From: Achromobacter deleyi | GTDB lineage: Bacteria > Pseudomonadota > Gammaproteobacteria > Burkholderiales > Burkholderiaceae_B | Length of the DNA: 64,000 nt | Assembly (NCBI RefSeq): GCF_016127315.1 | Contig: NZ_CP065997.1 | Coordinates: 4,588,001-4,652,000 of the forward strand | Reading direction: 5' to 3' | Notes under the pieces: generated by a model | Database searches by the model: none | Told to the model about the DNA's origin: nothing | The model's input: only the letters and a program-made list of their open reading frames with translations | Made by a program: the position numbers and the translations under genes | In this document: one piece after another, positions 25,751 through 34,887 of the stretch | Numbering within the stretch: the stretch's first letter is position 1 | Layout of the letters: the number at the start of each line of letters is the position of its first letter

Positions 25751-26695
25751 ATGGAGCTGCGGCACCTGCGTTGCTTCCTGGCTGTGGCCGAGGAACTACA
25801 CTTCGCCCGCGCAGCCGAGCGGTTGCACATCGAGCAATCGCCCCTGTCGCGCGCCATCAAGGAACTGGAAGAGGACTTGGGCGTGGTTCTGTTCGCACGT
25901 ACCACGCGCAGCACGCGCCTGACCCGTGCCGGCAAGCTGTTTCTCGATCATGTGCCGCGCGTTCTTGCCGCCTTGCAGCAGGCGCGTGAGAGCGTGAAAG
26001 CAGCGACCAATGGTTTCCAAGGTCAGTTGCGCGTCGCACTTTCCGATGGCATCACACCATCGCGCCTACCAGCTCTGCTTGCGCTTTGCCGCCAGGAAGA
26101 ACCTGAAGTCGAAATTCGGCTGTTCGAGGTTCCACTGTCGCGACAGATCAAGGGCCTGCACGACGATCTGTACGACGTAGGATTTGCCCAGGCCGATGAA
26201 GTTGGCGACGGCATCGTGGTCGTGCCCGTCTGGAACGACCCGCTAATGGTGGCCGTGCCGACACGCCATCCCCTGCTGGCCCACAAGCGTATCCCGCTCG
26301 AAGAGCTGCTGCGCTATCCGCTGGTGCTGTGCGATCCGCAGGCGTGCGAAGGTCATGCTCGGCAGGTGGATCGCGTGCTGCGCCGAGTGGACATGGAACC
26401 GTTAGTAGCCGAGCGGGTGTCATCCTGCGATCTGATGATGGCATTGGTCTCTGCAGGCTTCGCGCTAGGCCTGGCTGGCGCTGCACACATTACGGCTAGC
26501 AGGGAACAGGGCGTCGTGGCGCGTCCTTTGGCGGGCCACCCGCGGCTGCTTACGACCTATCTGCTGCGCCTGGATGGCGAACATTCGGAAACGCTGGCCC
26601 GCTTCATCGAGCGCGTGCAAGCTATCGAATCGCCTGAAATTGCTAGACCAATCCCAGGCCGCTTCCCTGATCCCCCGGAGGAACCCAAGCCATGA
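25751..26695 (+). CDS. LysR-family regulator at the head of the conjugation module
   Basis: 314 residues from the ATG at 25751. The wHTH is MELRHLRCFLAVAEELHFAR, AAERLHIEQSPLSRAIKELE, EDLGVVLFARTTRSTRLT, and the effector domain follows. Its stop overlaps the EexN lipoprotein start by 4 bp (26692). A LysR gene in exactly this place, before traG, recurs on Tn4371-like elements, so it probably controls transfer genes rather than the GST cargo. That function is an inference from position. Confidence 0.88.
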   Translation: MELRHLRCFLAVAEELHFARAAERLHIEQSPLSRAIKELEEDLGVVLFARTTRSTRLTRAGKLFLDHVPRVLAALQQARESVKAATNGFQGQLRVALSDGITPSRLPALLALCRQEEPEVEIRLFEVPLSRQIKGLHDDLYDVGFAQADEVGDGIVVVPVWNDPLMVAVPTRHPLLAHKRIPLEELLRYPLVLCDPQACEGHARQVDRVLRRVDMEPLVAERVSSCDLMMALVSAGFALGLAGAAHITASREQGVVARPLAGHPRLLTTYLLRLDGEHSETLARFIERVQAIESPEIARPIPGRFPDPPEEPKP

Positions 26696-26955
26696 AGAAG
26701 ACCATCACGCTCTTGCTAATCGTGGTGCTGACAGCCTGCGGTCAATCCGAAACACCAGAGAGGACAGATATACCGACCGTGGAGGAGTTGGCCGCCAATC
26801 CTGCTCGGCTGAAGGAATTTCGCGAGCAGTGCAAGACCGACCGCGCCAAGTTGGCCGATGTGTTGTGCGACCGGGTAGCCGAGGCCACACGCAAGCGGTT
26901 CTATAACGATGGCACGGTGCCCTATACGCCGCCGGAGAATCCGCCCAAGTTCTGA
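26692..26955 (+). CDS. eexN: EexN-family entry-exclusion lipoprotein
   Basis: 87 residues. Signal peptide with lipobox VVLTACG (Cys about 17), then TVEELAANPARLKEFREQCK and CDRVAEATRKRFYND, the EexN/TrbK-like pattern with two cysteines in the mature part. Such lipoproteins block redundant transfer into a cell already carrying the element. A second, related lipoprotein lies at 34555 inside the trb operon. A strong terminator follows. Confidence 0.8.
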   Translation: MKKTITLLLIVVLTACGQSETPERTDIPTVEELAANPARLKEFREQCKTDRAKLADVLCDRVAEATRKRFYNDGTVPYTPPENPPKF

Positions 26956-26997
26956 TCGTAGGCGCTTCGCCACGAATCTTCCGACTTCTTGCTCGAC

Positions 26998-27031
26998 ACG
27001 CCGCAACGCGCTATCGCTTGCGGCGTTTTTT
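26998..27031 (+). terminator. Rho-independent terminator between eexN and traG
   Basis: ACGCCGCAA (26998-27006) pairs perfectly with TTGCGGCGT (27018-27026), followed by a run of T to 27031. It separates the LysR-eexN transcript from traG. Confidence 0.85.
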
Positions 27032-27190
27032 CTGCCCGCGCCCCTGCGCGAAATCTTGCTTTTTACTCGACCTTTCTTCCGATAACGGTCTTTGACCGGC
27101 ACCGACCCGGCACTGATCCTCGCGCTATGCGGCACGTCCTTGTGCCGCGTGTGTGCGAGGAATCAGCGCAGGAGAAATCGGAGGCCAGTC

Positions 27191-29188
27191 ATGCAAGGTC
27201 AGGGCGTGCTGTTCGGGCAGATCGCCGCTGTTTTCAGCATCGTGATCGCCGGTGTATGGAGTGCAACGCAATGGACAGCGGCAGCCCTCGGACATCAATT
27301 ACGCCTTGGCTCGCCCTGGTTCGACTTCTTTGGCACGCCGGTCTATCACCCCTGGCGGCTCTTTGAATGGTGGTTCTTCTTCGATGCCTACGCGCCGCAT
27401 GTCTTCGACACCGGCGGCGCGATTGCGGGCGGCAGCGGCTTTCTGGCCGTGGTGGTCGCCATCGCCATGTCGGTCTGGCGCTCGCGGCAGGCCAAGCTGG
27501 TCACGACCTACGGCTCGGCGCGCTGGGCTGATGCCGCCGACATCCGCAAGGCTGGGCTGACCCAGCCGGCCGGGGTCTTCCTCGGCCTGTATCGCGACCA
27601 GTACCTGCGCCATGAAGGCCCGGAACACGTCTTGACCTTCGCGCCGACCCGCAGCGGCAAAGGCGTCGGCCTGGTCGTGCCGACCTTATTGAGCTGGCCT
27701 GCATCCGTCGTCGTCCACGACATCAAAGGAGAGAACTGGACGCTCACCGCAGGCTGGCGCTCGCGGTTCAGCCATTGCCTGCTGTTCAACCCCACCGATG
27801 CGAAGTCGGCGGCCTACAACCCGCTGCTGGAAGTTCGGCGCGGCGCGCATGAAGTGCGCGACGTGCAGAACGTGGCGGACATTCTTGTCGATCCCGACGG
27901 CGCGCTCGAACGCAGGAACCATTGGGAAAAGACCAGTCACGCGCTGCTGGTCGGCGCCATCTTGCATGTGCTCTACGCCGGCACCGACAAGACTCTGCGC
28001 GGGGTGGCGAATTTCCTGTCCGATCCCGCGTGTCCGTTCGAGCTGACGCTGCACCGGATGATGACGACCGCGCACCTGGGCGATGCGCCGCATCCCGTCG
28101 TCGCATCCGCCGCGCGCGAAGTGCTCAACAAGTCGGACAACGAACGCTCCGGCGTGTTAAGCACCGCCATGTCGTTCCTCGGCCTGTACCGCGATCCCAC
28201 GGTGGCCGAAGTCACGTCACGCTGCGACTGGCGCATCGCCGACCTGATTTCTGCCGAGCATCCCGTATCGCTGTACCTGGTGGTGCCGCCTTCGGACATC
28301 AGCCGCACCAAGCCGCTGATCCGGCTGATCCTCAACCAGATCGGGCGGCGGCTCACCGAATCGCTTGACGGCTCCGACGGCATCGCCCGCCGCCACAAGC
28401 TGCTGCTGATGCTCGACGAGTTTCCGGCGCTGGGCCGCCTGGACTTCTTCGAGTCCGCGCTTGCCTTCATGGCCGGCTACGGCATCCGCAGCTTTCTCAT
28501 CGCTCAGAGCCTGAACCAGATCGACAAGGCGTATGGGCAGAACCATTCCATTCTCGACAACTGCCACGTCCGCGTGACGTTTTCGACGAACGACGAACGC
28601 ACGGCGAAAAGGATTTCGGAAACCTTGGGCACGGCCACTGAACTGCGCGCGCAGCGCAACTATGCCGGCCACAGATTGGCTCCGTGGCTCGGGCACCTGA
28701 TGGTGTCGCGGCAGGAAACCGCGCGTCCGCTGCTCACCCCTGGCGAGGTGATGCAGCTTCCGCCCGATGAGTCGGTGGTGATGGTGTCCAGCCTGCCGCC
28801 GATCAAGGCGAAGAAGCTGCGCTACTACGCCGACGCCAACTTCCAGCAGCGCGTGTTGTCGCCGCCTGCGCTTGCGGCCGGGCGCTATGCCGATGCGCCG
28901 CCGGCCCGACCCGACGATTGGAGCGGCCTGGCGATTCCCGCCGTACCCGCCGCGCCAGCCACGGCATTCGCCGATGACCTTGGCGGCGCCGACGACGGCG
29001 GCCCGCGCCGTCAGCCCGAACTCTCCGAAACCGTCGCCTACGACCCCCTGCCGGACGCGCACGCGACCGACCTGGCGCTGCTCGATGACGACGACCTGCC
29101 GCTGCCGCTTCCCGGCCAGCTCGACCCCGCGATGCAGCGCACGGCCCGGCTGGCATCGCTGAACCCCAACGACGGAATCGACCTATGA
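27191..29188 (+). CDS. traG: VirD4-like conjugal coupling protein TraG
   Basis: 665 residues from the ATG at 27191. Two N-terminal membrane segments (IAAVFSIVIAGVWSA; GFLAVVVAIAMSVW) precede a cytoplasmic ATPase. Walker A is TFAPTRSGKGVGLVVPTLLS with Lys157; Walker B is LLLMLDEFPALGRLDFF with Asp409. It links the relaxosome to the mating pore and powers DNA export. The C-terminal 100 residues are Ala/Pro/Asp-rich. It overlaps the CopG gene by 4 bp and heads the trb operon; 235 bp with a terminator and presumably a promoter lie upstream. Confidence 0.95.
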   Translation: MQGQGVLFGQIAAVFSIVIAGVWSATQWTAAALGHQLRLGSPWFDFFGTPVYHPWRLFEWWFFFDAYAPHVFDTGGAIAGGSGFLAVVVAIAMSVWRSRQAKLVTTYGSARWADAADIRKAGLTQPAGVFLGLYRDQYLRHEGPEHVLTFAPTRSGKGVGLVVPTLLSWPASVVVHDIKGENWTLTAGWRSRFSHCLLFNPTDAKSAAYNPLLEVRRGAHEVRDVQNVADILVDPDGALERRNHWEKTSHALLVGAILHVLYAGTDKTLRGVANFLSDPACPFELTLHRMMTTAHLGDAPHPVVASAAREVLNKSDNERSGVLSTAMSFLGLYRDPTVAEVTSRCDWRIADLISAEHPVSLYLVVPPSDISRTKPLIRLILNQIGRRLTESLDGSDGIARRHKLLLMLDEFPALGRLDFFESALAFMAGYGIRSFLIAQSLNQIDKAYGQNHSILDNCHVRVTFSTNDERTAKRISETLGTATELRAQRNYAGHRLAPWLGHLMVSRQETARPLLTPGEVMQLPPDESVVMVSSLPPIKAKKLRYYADANFQQRVLSPPALAAGRYADAPPARPDDWSGLAIPAVPAAPATAFADDLGGADDGGPRRQPELSETVAYDPLPDAHATDLALLDDDDLPLPLPGQLDPAMQRTARLASLNPNDGIDL

Positions 29189-29649
29189 GCCAGTACCGAC
29201 TCAACCTGTTCATTCAGCCCGAGCACGCCAAGCGCCTGGACGAATTGGCCGCCAAGAAAGGCGTGTCGAAATCCAGCATCGTCGCGGCGGCGCTGGCGTC
29301 CTGGCTGTCGCCGGACGCGGGCGACCAGCGTGAGGCGGCCATCGCCAAGCGGCTGGATCGGCTGTCGCGCCAGACCGAGCGCATGGAGCGCGATCAGAAC
29401 ATCCAGATCGAAACGCTGGCGCTGTTCGTCCGCTACTTCCTGACCGTGAGCACGCCGGTTCCCGAAGCGCACCAGGAAGCGGCACGCGCCCAAGGCAAGG
29501 CCCGCTTCGAGCAGTTCGTCGAACAACTCGGCCGCCACCTGCTGCGCGGCCGCAGCCTCGTGCGCGACGTGGTGGAAGAACTGCACCCGGACACCGCACG
29601 GATGGATGACGCGGCGGCGCTGGCCGAAGCCCAGGAGCGTGCCTCATGA
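29185..29649 (+). CDS. CopG/ribbon-helix-helix regulator of the trb operon
   Basis: 154 residues, overlapping traG and trbB by 4 bp each. The RHH is at the N-terminus: YRLNLFIQPEHAKRLDELAA, KKGVSKSSIVAAALASWL. The remainder is helical (IAKRLDRLSRQTERMERDQN), likely a coiled coil for oligomerisation. Similar proteins sit between traG and trbB on Tn4371-like elements; autoregulation of the transfer operon is the probable role. Confidence 0.82.
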   Translation: MSQYRLNLFIQPEHAKRLDELAAKKGVSKSSIVAAALASWLSPDAGDQREAAIAKRLDRLSRQTERMERDQNIQIETLALFVRYFLTVSTPVPEAHQEAARAQGKARFEQFVEQLGRHLLRGRSLVRDVVEELHPDTARMDDAAALAEAQERAS

Positions 29650-30692
29650 GTGCCGTTCCGCAGTTCCCGCCCGAGCCCCGTTCGTCCGCCGCGACCTCGC
29701 TCGATCGCCGCATCCAGATGCTGCGTACCGCAATGGGGCCGGTGATCGCCACCGCGCTCGAAGACCCGGACGTGGTGGAAGTCATGCTCAACCCCGACCG
29801 CACACTATGGGTCGATCGGCTGTCGTCGGGCCGTGCGCCGTTGGGCGTGGAGCTGCCCGAAGCCGATGGCGAACGCATCATCCGGCTGGTCGCGGCCCAC
29901 GTCGGCGCGGAAGTGCATCGCGGCCAGCCACTGCTGACCGCCGAGCTGCCGGAGACGGGCGAACGCTTCGAGGGCATCTTGCCGCCTGCCGCGCCCGGCC
30001 CGGCGTTCGCGCTGCGCAAGCGTGCTGTGAACATCATCGGCCTGGATCAGTATGTGGCTGACGGCATCCTCACCGCCGGGCAAGCGGACTTCCTTAGCCG
30101 CGCCGTGCGCGAGCGGCAGAACATCCTGATCGCCGGCGGCACCAGCACCGGCAAGACCACGCTGGCGAACGCGCTACTGGCCGAGATCGCCGCCACCGGC
30201 GACCGCGTGCTGGTGCTCGAAGACACCATCGAGCTGCAATGCGCGGCCCGCGATCATGTGCCGCTGCGCACTCGCGCCGGCGTGGTGTCCATGACCGAGC
30301 TGGTGCGCGCCACGATGCGCCTGCGCCCCGACCGCGTGATCGTCGGCGAAGTGCGCGGCGGCGAAGCCCTCGACCTCATCAAAGTGTGGGGCACGGGACA
30401 CCCCGGCGGCATCGCCACGATCCACGCCGGTTCCGCGCTGGGCGCGCTGCTGCGCCTCGAACAGTTGATTCTCGAAGTCGCGGTGAATCCGCCGCGGGCG
30501 CTGATCGCCGAAGCGGTCAACGTCGTCATCCACATCGCCGGACGTGGCCGCAAGCGCCACGTCGAAAACATTGCCCGCCTCAATGGCTTCGACGCCGCCG
30601 GCTATCGCCTGGCGGACGCGATGGAAACACCGTTTCCCGCGCCGCCGCCGCCTTCCTCCCCGTCCCCTGACCACCCTGGAGAACTGCCATGA
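29646..30692 (+). CDS. trbB: TrbB conjugation ATPase (VirB11-like)
   Basis: 348 residues. Walker A is ILIAGGTSTGKTTLANALLA with Lys170, followed by the Asp box VLVLEDTIELQC and the His box region GTGHPGGIATIHAG. The N-terminal domain has VVEVMLNPDRTLWVDRLSSG. It is a hexameric secretion ATPase at the cytoplasmic face of the mating channel. It overlaps CopG and trbC by 4 bp. Confidence 0.95.
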   Translation: MSAVPQFPPEPRSSAATSLDRRIQMLRTAMGPVIATALEDPDVVEVMLNPDRTLWVDRLSSGRAPLGVELPEADGERIIRLVAAHVGAEVHRGQPLLTAELPETGERFEGILPPAAPGPAFALRKRAVNIIGLDQYVADGILTAGQADFLSRAVRERQNILIAGGTSTGKTTLANALLAEIAATGDRVLVLEDTIELQCAARDHVPLRTRAGVVSMTELVRATMRLRPDRVIVGEVRGGEALDLIKVWGTGHPGGIATIHAGSALGALLRLEQLILEVAVNPPRALIAEAVNVVIHIAGRGRKRHVENIARLNGFDAAGYRLADAMETPFPAPPPPSSPSPDHPGELP

Positions 30693-31072
30693 CGCAGATG
30701 AACGCTGTTGCTTTCCGTTTTTCCGTAAATCCGGCCTCAATCCTTGCGCGCCTGCGCCGCCTGGCCGCGCCGGCACACCACGGCCTGCTGCTGGCCGCCG
30801 TCATGCTGATGACGGCCGGCACGGCGAAGGCCGCCGGTTCCTCGATGCCGTGGGAAGGCCCGCTGCAATCCATCCTCGATTCCATCCAGGGGCCGGTCGC
30901 GCGCATCGTCGCGGTCATCATCATCATCGCCACGGGCCTGGCGCTGGCCTTCGGCGACACGTCGGGCGGATTTCGCAAGCTCATCCAGATCGTGTTCGGG
31001 TTGAGCATCGCGTTCGCCGCGTCCTCGTTCTTCCTGTCGTTCTTCAGCTTCTCCGGCGGGGCGGTCGTATGA
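30689..31072 (+). CDS. trbC: TrbC/VirB2-family conjugative pilin
   Basis: 127 residues. A long signal region (residues to about 45, GLLLAAVMLMTAGTAKAAG) precedes a mature pilin with two hydrophobic helices (IVAVIIIIATGLALAFGD and IVFGLSIAFAASSFFLSFF), the VirB2 topology. TraF at 19862 is the likely processing peptidase. It is coupled to trbB and trbD by 4-bp overlaps. Confidence 0.93.
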   Translation: MTQMNAVAFRFSVNPASILARLRRLAAPAHHGLLLAAVMLMTAGTAKAAGSSMPWEGPLQSILDSIQGPVARIVAVIIIIATGLALAFGDTSGGFRKLIQIVFGLSIAFAASSFFLSFFSFSGGAVV

Positions 31073-31338
31073 GTACGGCCAGCGACCTTCCGGGCTTCGA
31101 GGTGCCGCTGCACCGCTCGCTGACCGAACCGATCCTCATGGGCGGGGCGCCGCGCACGGTCGCCATTGCGAACGGCACGCTCGCCGCTGCCGTGGGCCTG
31201 GGACTGCAACTGTGGATTCCGGGGCTTGTGCTCTGGCTCGTCGGCCATTCGCTGGCGGTGTGGGGGGCGCGCGTCGATCCGCAGTTCATGCAGGTCTTCG
31301 CCCGGCACATCAAGCACAAACCGCTGCTCGACGTGTAG
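31069..31338 (+). CDS. trbD: TrbD conjugal transfer membrane protein (VirB3-like)
   Basis: 89 residues from the ATG at 31069. FEVPLHRSLTEPILMGGAPR is the VirB3/TrbD start, and two adjacent hydrophobic stretches (VAIANGTLAAAVGLGLQLWI; GLVLWLVGHSLAVWGA) form a hairpin in the inner membrane. It ends DPQFMQVFARHIKHKPLLDV. It is a small inner-membrane component working with TrbE. Confidence 0.92.
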   Translation: MSTASDLPGFEVPLHRSLTEPILMGGAPRTVAIANGTLAAAVGLGLQLWIPGLVLWLVGHSLAVWGARVDPQFMQVFARHIKHKPLLDV

Positions 31339-31351
31339 GGGGGATGCCGCG

Positions 31352-33802
31352 ATGCTGAACCTCGCCGAATACCGCCAGCGCCCGGCCTTGCTCGCTGACT
31401 GGCTGCCGTGGGCCGGGCTGGTCGCGCCCGGCGTCGTCTTGAATAAGGACGGCAGTTTCCAGCGCACGGCACGATTCCGCGGCCCCGATCTGGACAGCGC
31501 CACGCAAGGCGAGTTGATCGCCGCGTCTGCACGGCTCAACAACGCGCTGCGCCGGCTGGGTTCTGGCTGGGCCTTGTTCATCGAGGCCGAGCGCCAATCC
31601 GCCGCCGACTATCCGCATTCCGACTTCCCCGAACCGTTGTCCTGGCTCGTCGATGAAGAACGCCGCGCCGCGTTCGAGGAATCGGGCCATCACTTCGAGA
31701 GCGCCTATCACCTGACGGTGGCTTTCCTGCCGCCGGAGGAATCCCGCGCCCGCGCCGCCAAGCTGCTCTACGAGAACTCGCCCGGCGATGGCGTGGATTG
31801 GGACGGCCGCCTCGATGCCTTCGTGGCGGAAACCGATCGCGTGTTCGACCTGCTCGACGGCGTGATGCCGGAAATCGCCTGGCTGGACGACAGCCAGACG
31901 CTGACCTACCTGCACGCGACCGTCTCGACGCGGCGCTATCGCATCGGCGTCCCCGAAGTGCCTTTCCATCTGGACGCGCTGCTGGCCGACTCCGCGCTGG
32001 TTGGTGGCCTAGCGCCCACGCTGGGCGACCAGCACCTGCGCGTGGTGTCGGTGCGGGGCTTTCCGACCTCGACCTGGCCGGGCCTGCTGGACGACCTCAA
32101 CCGCCTGGGCTTTGCCTATCGCTGGAGCACGCGCTTCCTGTGCATGGACAAGGCCGAAGCGGAAAAGGAACTCGGCCGCCTGCGCCGCCAGTGGTTTGCC
32201 AAGCGCAAGAACGTGGTCGCGCTCCTGAGAGAAACCATCTTCCAGCAGGAATCGCCGCTGGTGGATACCGACGCCAGCAACAAGGCGGCCGATGCCGACG
32301 CGGCCTTGCAGGAGCTGGGCAGCGATCAAGTCGCGTTCGGCTACCTTACCGCCACGGTGACGGTGCTCGATGCCGACCCGGCCGTGGCCGACGAGAAGCT
32401 GCGCATGGTGGAGCGCGTCATCCAGGGCCGGGGTTTCGTGACCATTCCCGAAACCCTCAACGCCGTGGATGCCTGGCTGTCGTCCATTCCCGGCAACGCA
32501 TACGCCAACGTGCGCCAGCCCATCGCCTCGACGCTGAACCTGGCGCACATGATGCCGCTGTCGGCGGTATGGGCCGGGCCGGAGAAGAACGGCCACCTCG
32601 ACGGCCCGCCGCTGATCGTCACCCGCACCGATGGCGCGACGCCGTTCCGGCTGGTGACGCACATCGGCGACGTGGGGCATACGCTAGTCGCTGGCCCAAC
32701 CGGCATGGGCAAGTCGGTCTTGCTGGCGACGCTGGCCTTGCAGTTCCGCCGCTACTTCGGCTCGCGGATCTTCGCATTCGACATGGGCCGCTCCATGCGC
32801 GCCACCATCCTCGGCCTCGGCGGCGAGCACTACGACCTGGGCGCCGATGGCGGCATCGCGTTCCAGCCGCTCGCGCGCATCGACCATGAGGGCTACCGTT
32901 CCTGGGCCGCCGAATGGGTGGAAGGCCGGCTGTTGCATGAAGGCGTGACCGTCGGCCCGGACGAGAAGGTGGCCATCTGGTCGGCACTCGGCAGCCTCGC
33001 CGGTGCGCCGATGGAACAGCGCACGATGACCGGGCTTTCCGTGCTGCTGCAATCGAACGCGCTGCGCCAGGCGCTCTCGCCCTACGTGCTCGGCGGAGCC
33101 CACGGCAAGCTGCTGGACGCCGACCAAGACCGGCTGGGCATGGCCGACGTGCAGGGCTTCGAGATGGAAGAACTGATGCACAGCCCCGCCGCCGTGCAAG
33201 CGGTGCTGCGCTACCTGTTCGCCTGCTTCGACGAGCGTTTCGATGGCGCACCCACGCTGCTGATCCTAGATGAAGCGTGGCTGTTCCTTGATGAGCCGTC
33301 TTTCGCGGCCCGCATCCGCCAATGGCTCAAGACGCTCAGGAAAAAAAACGTCAGCGTCATCTTCGCCACGCAGTCGCTGGCCGACATCAAGGATTCGAGC
33401 ATCGCGCCCGCGATCATCGAAAGCTGCGCGAGCAGGATTTTCTTACCTAACCCGCAGGCCACCGAGCCGCAGATTCGCACGATCTACGAGGGCTTCGGCC
33501 TCAACAGCCGGCAAATCGAAATCGTCGCCACCGCGCAGCCCAAGCGCGACTACTACTACCAATCGCGCCTCGGCAATCGCCTGTTCGACCTCGACCTGGG
33601 GCCGGCCGCGCTCGCGTTCGCGGGCACATCCACGCCGCAAGACCAACGCGACATAGACCGCGTGCTGACGCAGGCCGGCGCACCCGGCTTTGCCGGCGCA
33701 TGGCTGCGCCATCGCGGCCTTGATTGGGCCGCCGACCTGCTGCCGTCCGCACCGGCGGCCGCTTCGTTCCTCAACGCCCAACCACTGGAGGTTTCACCAT
33801 GA
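31352..33802 (+). CDS. trbE: TrbE conjugation ATPase (VirB4-like)
   Basis: 816 residues from the ATG at 31352. The N-terminal TrbE/CagE domain starts LNLAEYRQRPALLADWLPWA. The C-terminal ATPase has Walker A LVAGPTGMGKSVLLATLALQ with Lys454 and Walker B TLLILDEAWLFLDEPS. VYEGFGLNSRQIEIVA-like text near the end is typical. It is the largest pore ATPase, required for pilus assembly and DNA transfer. It follows trbD by 13 bp and overlaps trbJ by 4 bp. Confidence 0.95.
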   Translation: MLNLAEYRQRPALLADWLPWAGLVAPGVVLNKDGSFQRTARFRGPDLDSATQGELIAASARLNNALRRLGSGWALFIEAERQSAADYPHSDFPEPLSWLVDEERRAAFEESGHHFESAYHLTVAFLPPEESRARAAKLLYENSPGDGVDWDGRLDAFVAETDRVFDLLDGVMPEIAWLDDSQTLTYLHATVSTRRYRIGVPEVPFHLDALLADSALVGGLAPTLGDQHLRVVSVRGFPTSTWPGLLDDLNRLGFAYRWSTRFLCMDKAEAEKELGRLRRQWFAKRKNVVALLRETIFQQESPLVDTDASNKAADADAALQELGSDQVAFGYLTATVTVLDADPAVADEKLRMVERVIQGRGFVTIPETLNAVDAWLSSIPGNAYANVRQPIASTLNLAHMMPLSAVWAGPEKNGHLDGPPLIVTRTDGATPFRLVTHIGDVGHTLVAGPTGMGKSVLLATLALQFRRYFGSRIFAFDMGRSMRATILGLGGEHYDLGADGGIAFQPLARIDHEGYRSWAAEWVEGRLLHEGVTVGPDEKVAIWSALGSLAGAPMEQRTMTGLSVLLQSNALRQALSPYVLGGAHGKLLDADQDRLGMADVQGFEMEELMHSPAAVQAVLRYLFACFDERFDGAPTLLILDEAWLFLDEPSFAARIRQWLKTLRKKNVSVIFATQSLADIKDSSIAPAIIESCASRIFLPNPQATEPQIRTIYEGFGLNSRQIEIVATAQPKRDYYYQSRLGNRLFDLDLGPAALAFAGTSTPQDQRDIDRVLTQAGAPGFAGAWLRHRGLDWAADLLPSAPAAASFLNAQPLEVSP

Positions 33803-34542
33803 AGACCAAGCCCTGTTTGCTGTCCGCCTCGCTCGCTGCCGCGCTGTCTGTCTCGCTGATGCTCGCACAGCCGGTGGCCGCCATCACTGTGTTCGATCCA
33901 TCGAACTTCGTGCAGAACACGCTGACCGCCGTTCGCACGCTTGAGCAGATCAACAACCAAATCAACCAGCTCCAGAACGAAGCACAGATGCTAATGAACC
34001 AGGCGCTCAACCTCGCGCGTCTGGACTTCAACATCGTCAACCGTCTGCGCTCGACGCTCGCCACCACCGAACGCCTGATCGCCGAGGCGCAGGGGCTGGC
34101 CTACGACGTGACGAGCATGGATCGGGAGTTCGCGCGCCTATATCCCGAGCAGTACGCCGCCACCGTCAGCGGCGACCGCATGGCGCAGGACGCCCGCGAA
34201 CGCTGGCAGAACAGCTTGAACGGCCTGCACACCGCCATGCGGATGCAAGCCCAGGTGTCGCAGAACCTGACCCAAGACGAAAGCGCGCTGGCCGATCTGG
34301 TCAGCCAGAGCCAGTCCGCCACCGGCGCGCTGCAAGCCATGCAGGCGACGAACCAGCTCCTTGCCTTGCAGGCCAAGCAGTCCATCCAGGCGCAGCAGCT
34401 CCAGATCACGCAAGACCGTGCGGCGTCGCTGGAACTGGCGCGGCAGGCGGCGGCCACCGAGCGCGCCCGCGAAATGCGGCGGCGCTTCCTCGGCACCGGC
34501 ACGCCATACACGCCGCAGCGCGTGGACTTCTACGGCAACTGA
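33799..34542 (+). CDS. trbJ: TrbJ conjugal transfer protein (VirB5-like)
   Basis: 247 residues from the ATG at 33799. Signal peptide residues 1 to about 28 end in PVAAITVFDPSNFVQN, which is the family's mature start. The body is mostly helical (LEQINNQINQLQNEAQMLMN; QAKQSIQAQQLQITQDRAAS), as in VirB5 proteins that sit at the pilus tip or periplasm. It ends GTPYTPQRVDFYGN. It lies in the trb operon between trbE and the second entry-exclusion lipoprotein. Confidence 0.92.
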   Translation: MKTKPCLLSASLAAALSVSLMLAQPVAAITVFDPSNFVQNTLTAVRTLEQINNQINQLQNEAQMLMNQALNLARLDFNIVNRLRSTLATTERLIAEAQGLAYDVTSMDREFARLYPEQYAATVSGDRMAQDARERWQNSLNGLHTAMRMQAQVSQNLTQDESALADLVSQSQSATGALQAMQATNQLLALQAKQSIQAQQLQITQDRAASLELARQAAATERAREMRRRFLGTGTPYTPQRVDFYGN

Positions 34543-34554
34543 CGGGAGACGGCC

Positions 34555-34887
34555 ATGCAATGCGTCCTCGCTCTGTCGGCTTCTCTGCTGGCCCTGCTGC
34601 TGACCGCGTGCGGCCAGCAGCAGGCCGAAGACCTGGCCGATGCCTTGACCGCCGATCCCGTGCGGCTCACGGCGCTGCGCGCGCAATGCGCGGCCGACCG
34701 GCAAGCCGTGGGCGAGGACGCCTGCCGCGCTGCCGCCGAAGCGTTCCGGCAGCGCTTCTTCGCCGGCCAGGCCGGGCCGGACGAATACCGGACGCTGGCC
34801 GATCTGCCGCCCATTCCGCCGAGCTTCGATGAACCCGCCGATGGCGGCGAAACGCCGGCCTCGCCTGCATCCGAGGACACGCCATGA
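34555..34887 (+). CDS. TrbK/EexN-like entry-exclusion lipoprotein
   Basis: 110 residues. Lipobox ALLLTACG (Cys about 19), then TADPVRLTALRAQCAADRQA and CRAAAEAFRQRFFAG, alignable by eye with the EexN protein at 26692 (both have ADPxRLxxxRxQCxxDR). This is the trbK position of RP4-type operons. Two copies on one element suggest duplication or divergence of exclusion specificity. It overlaps trbL by 4 bp. Confidence 0.82.
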   Translation: MQCVLALSASLLALLLTACGQQQAEDLADALTADPVRLTALRAQCAADRQAVGEDACRAAAEAFRQRFFAGQAGPDEYRTLADLPPIPPSFDEPADGGETPASPASEDTP

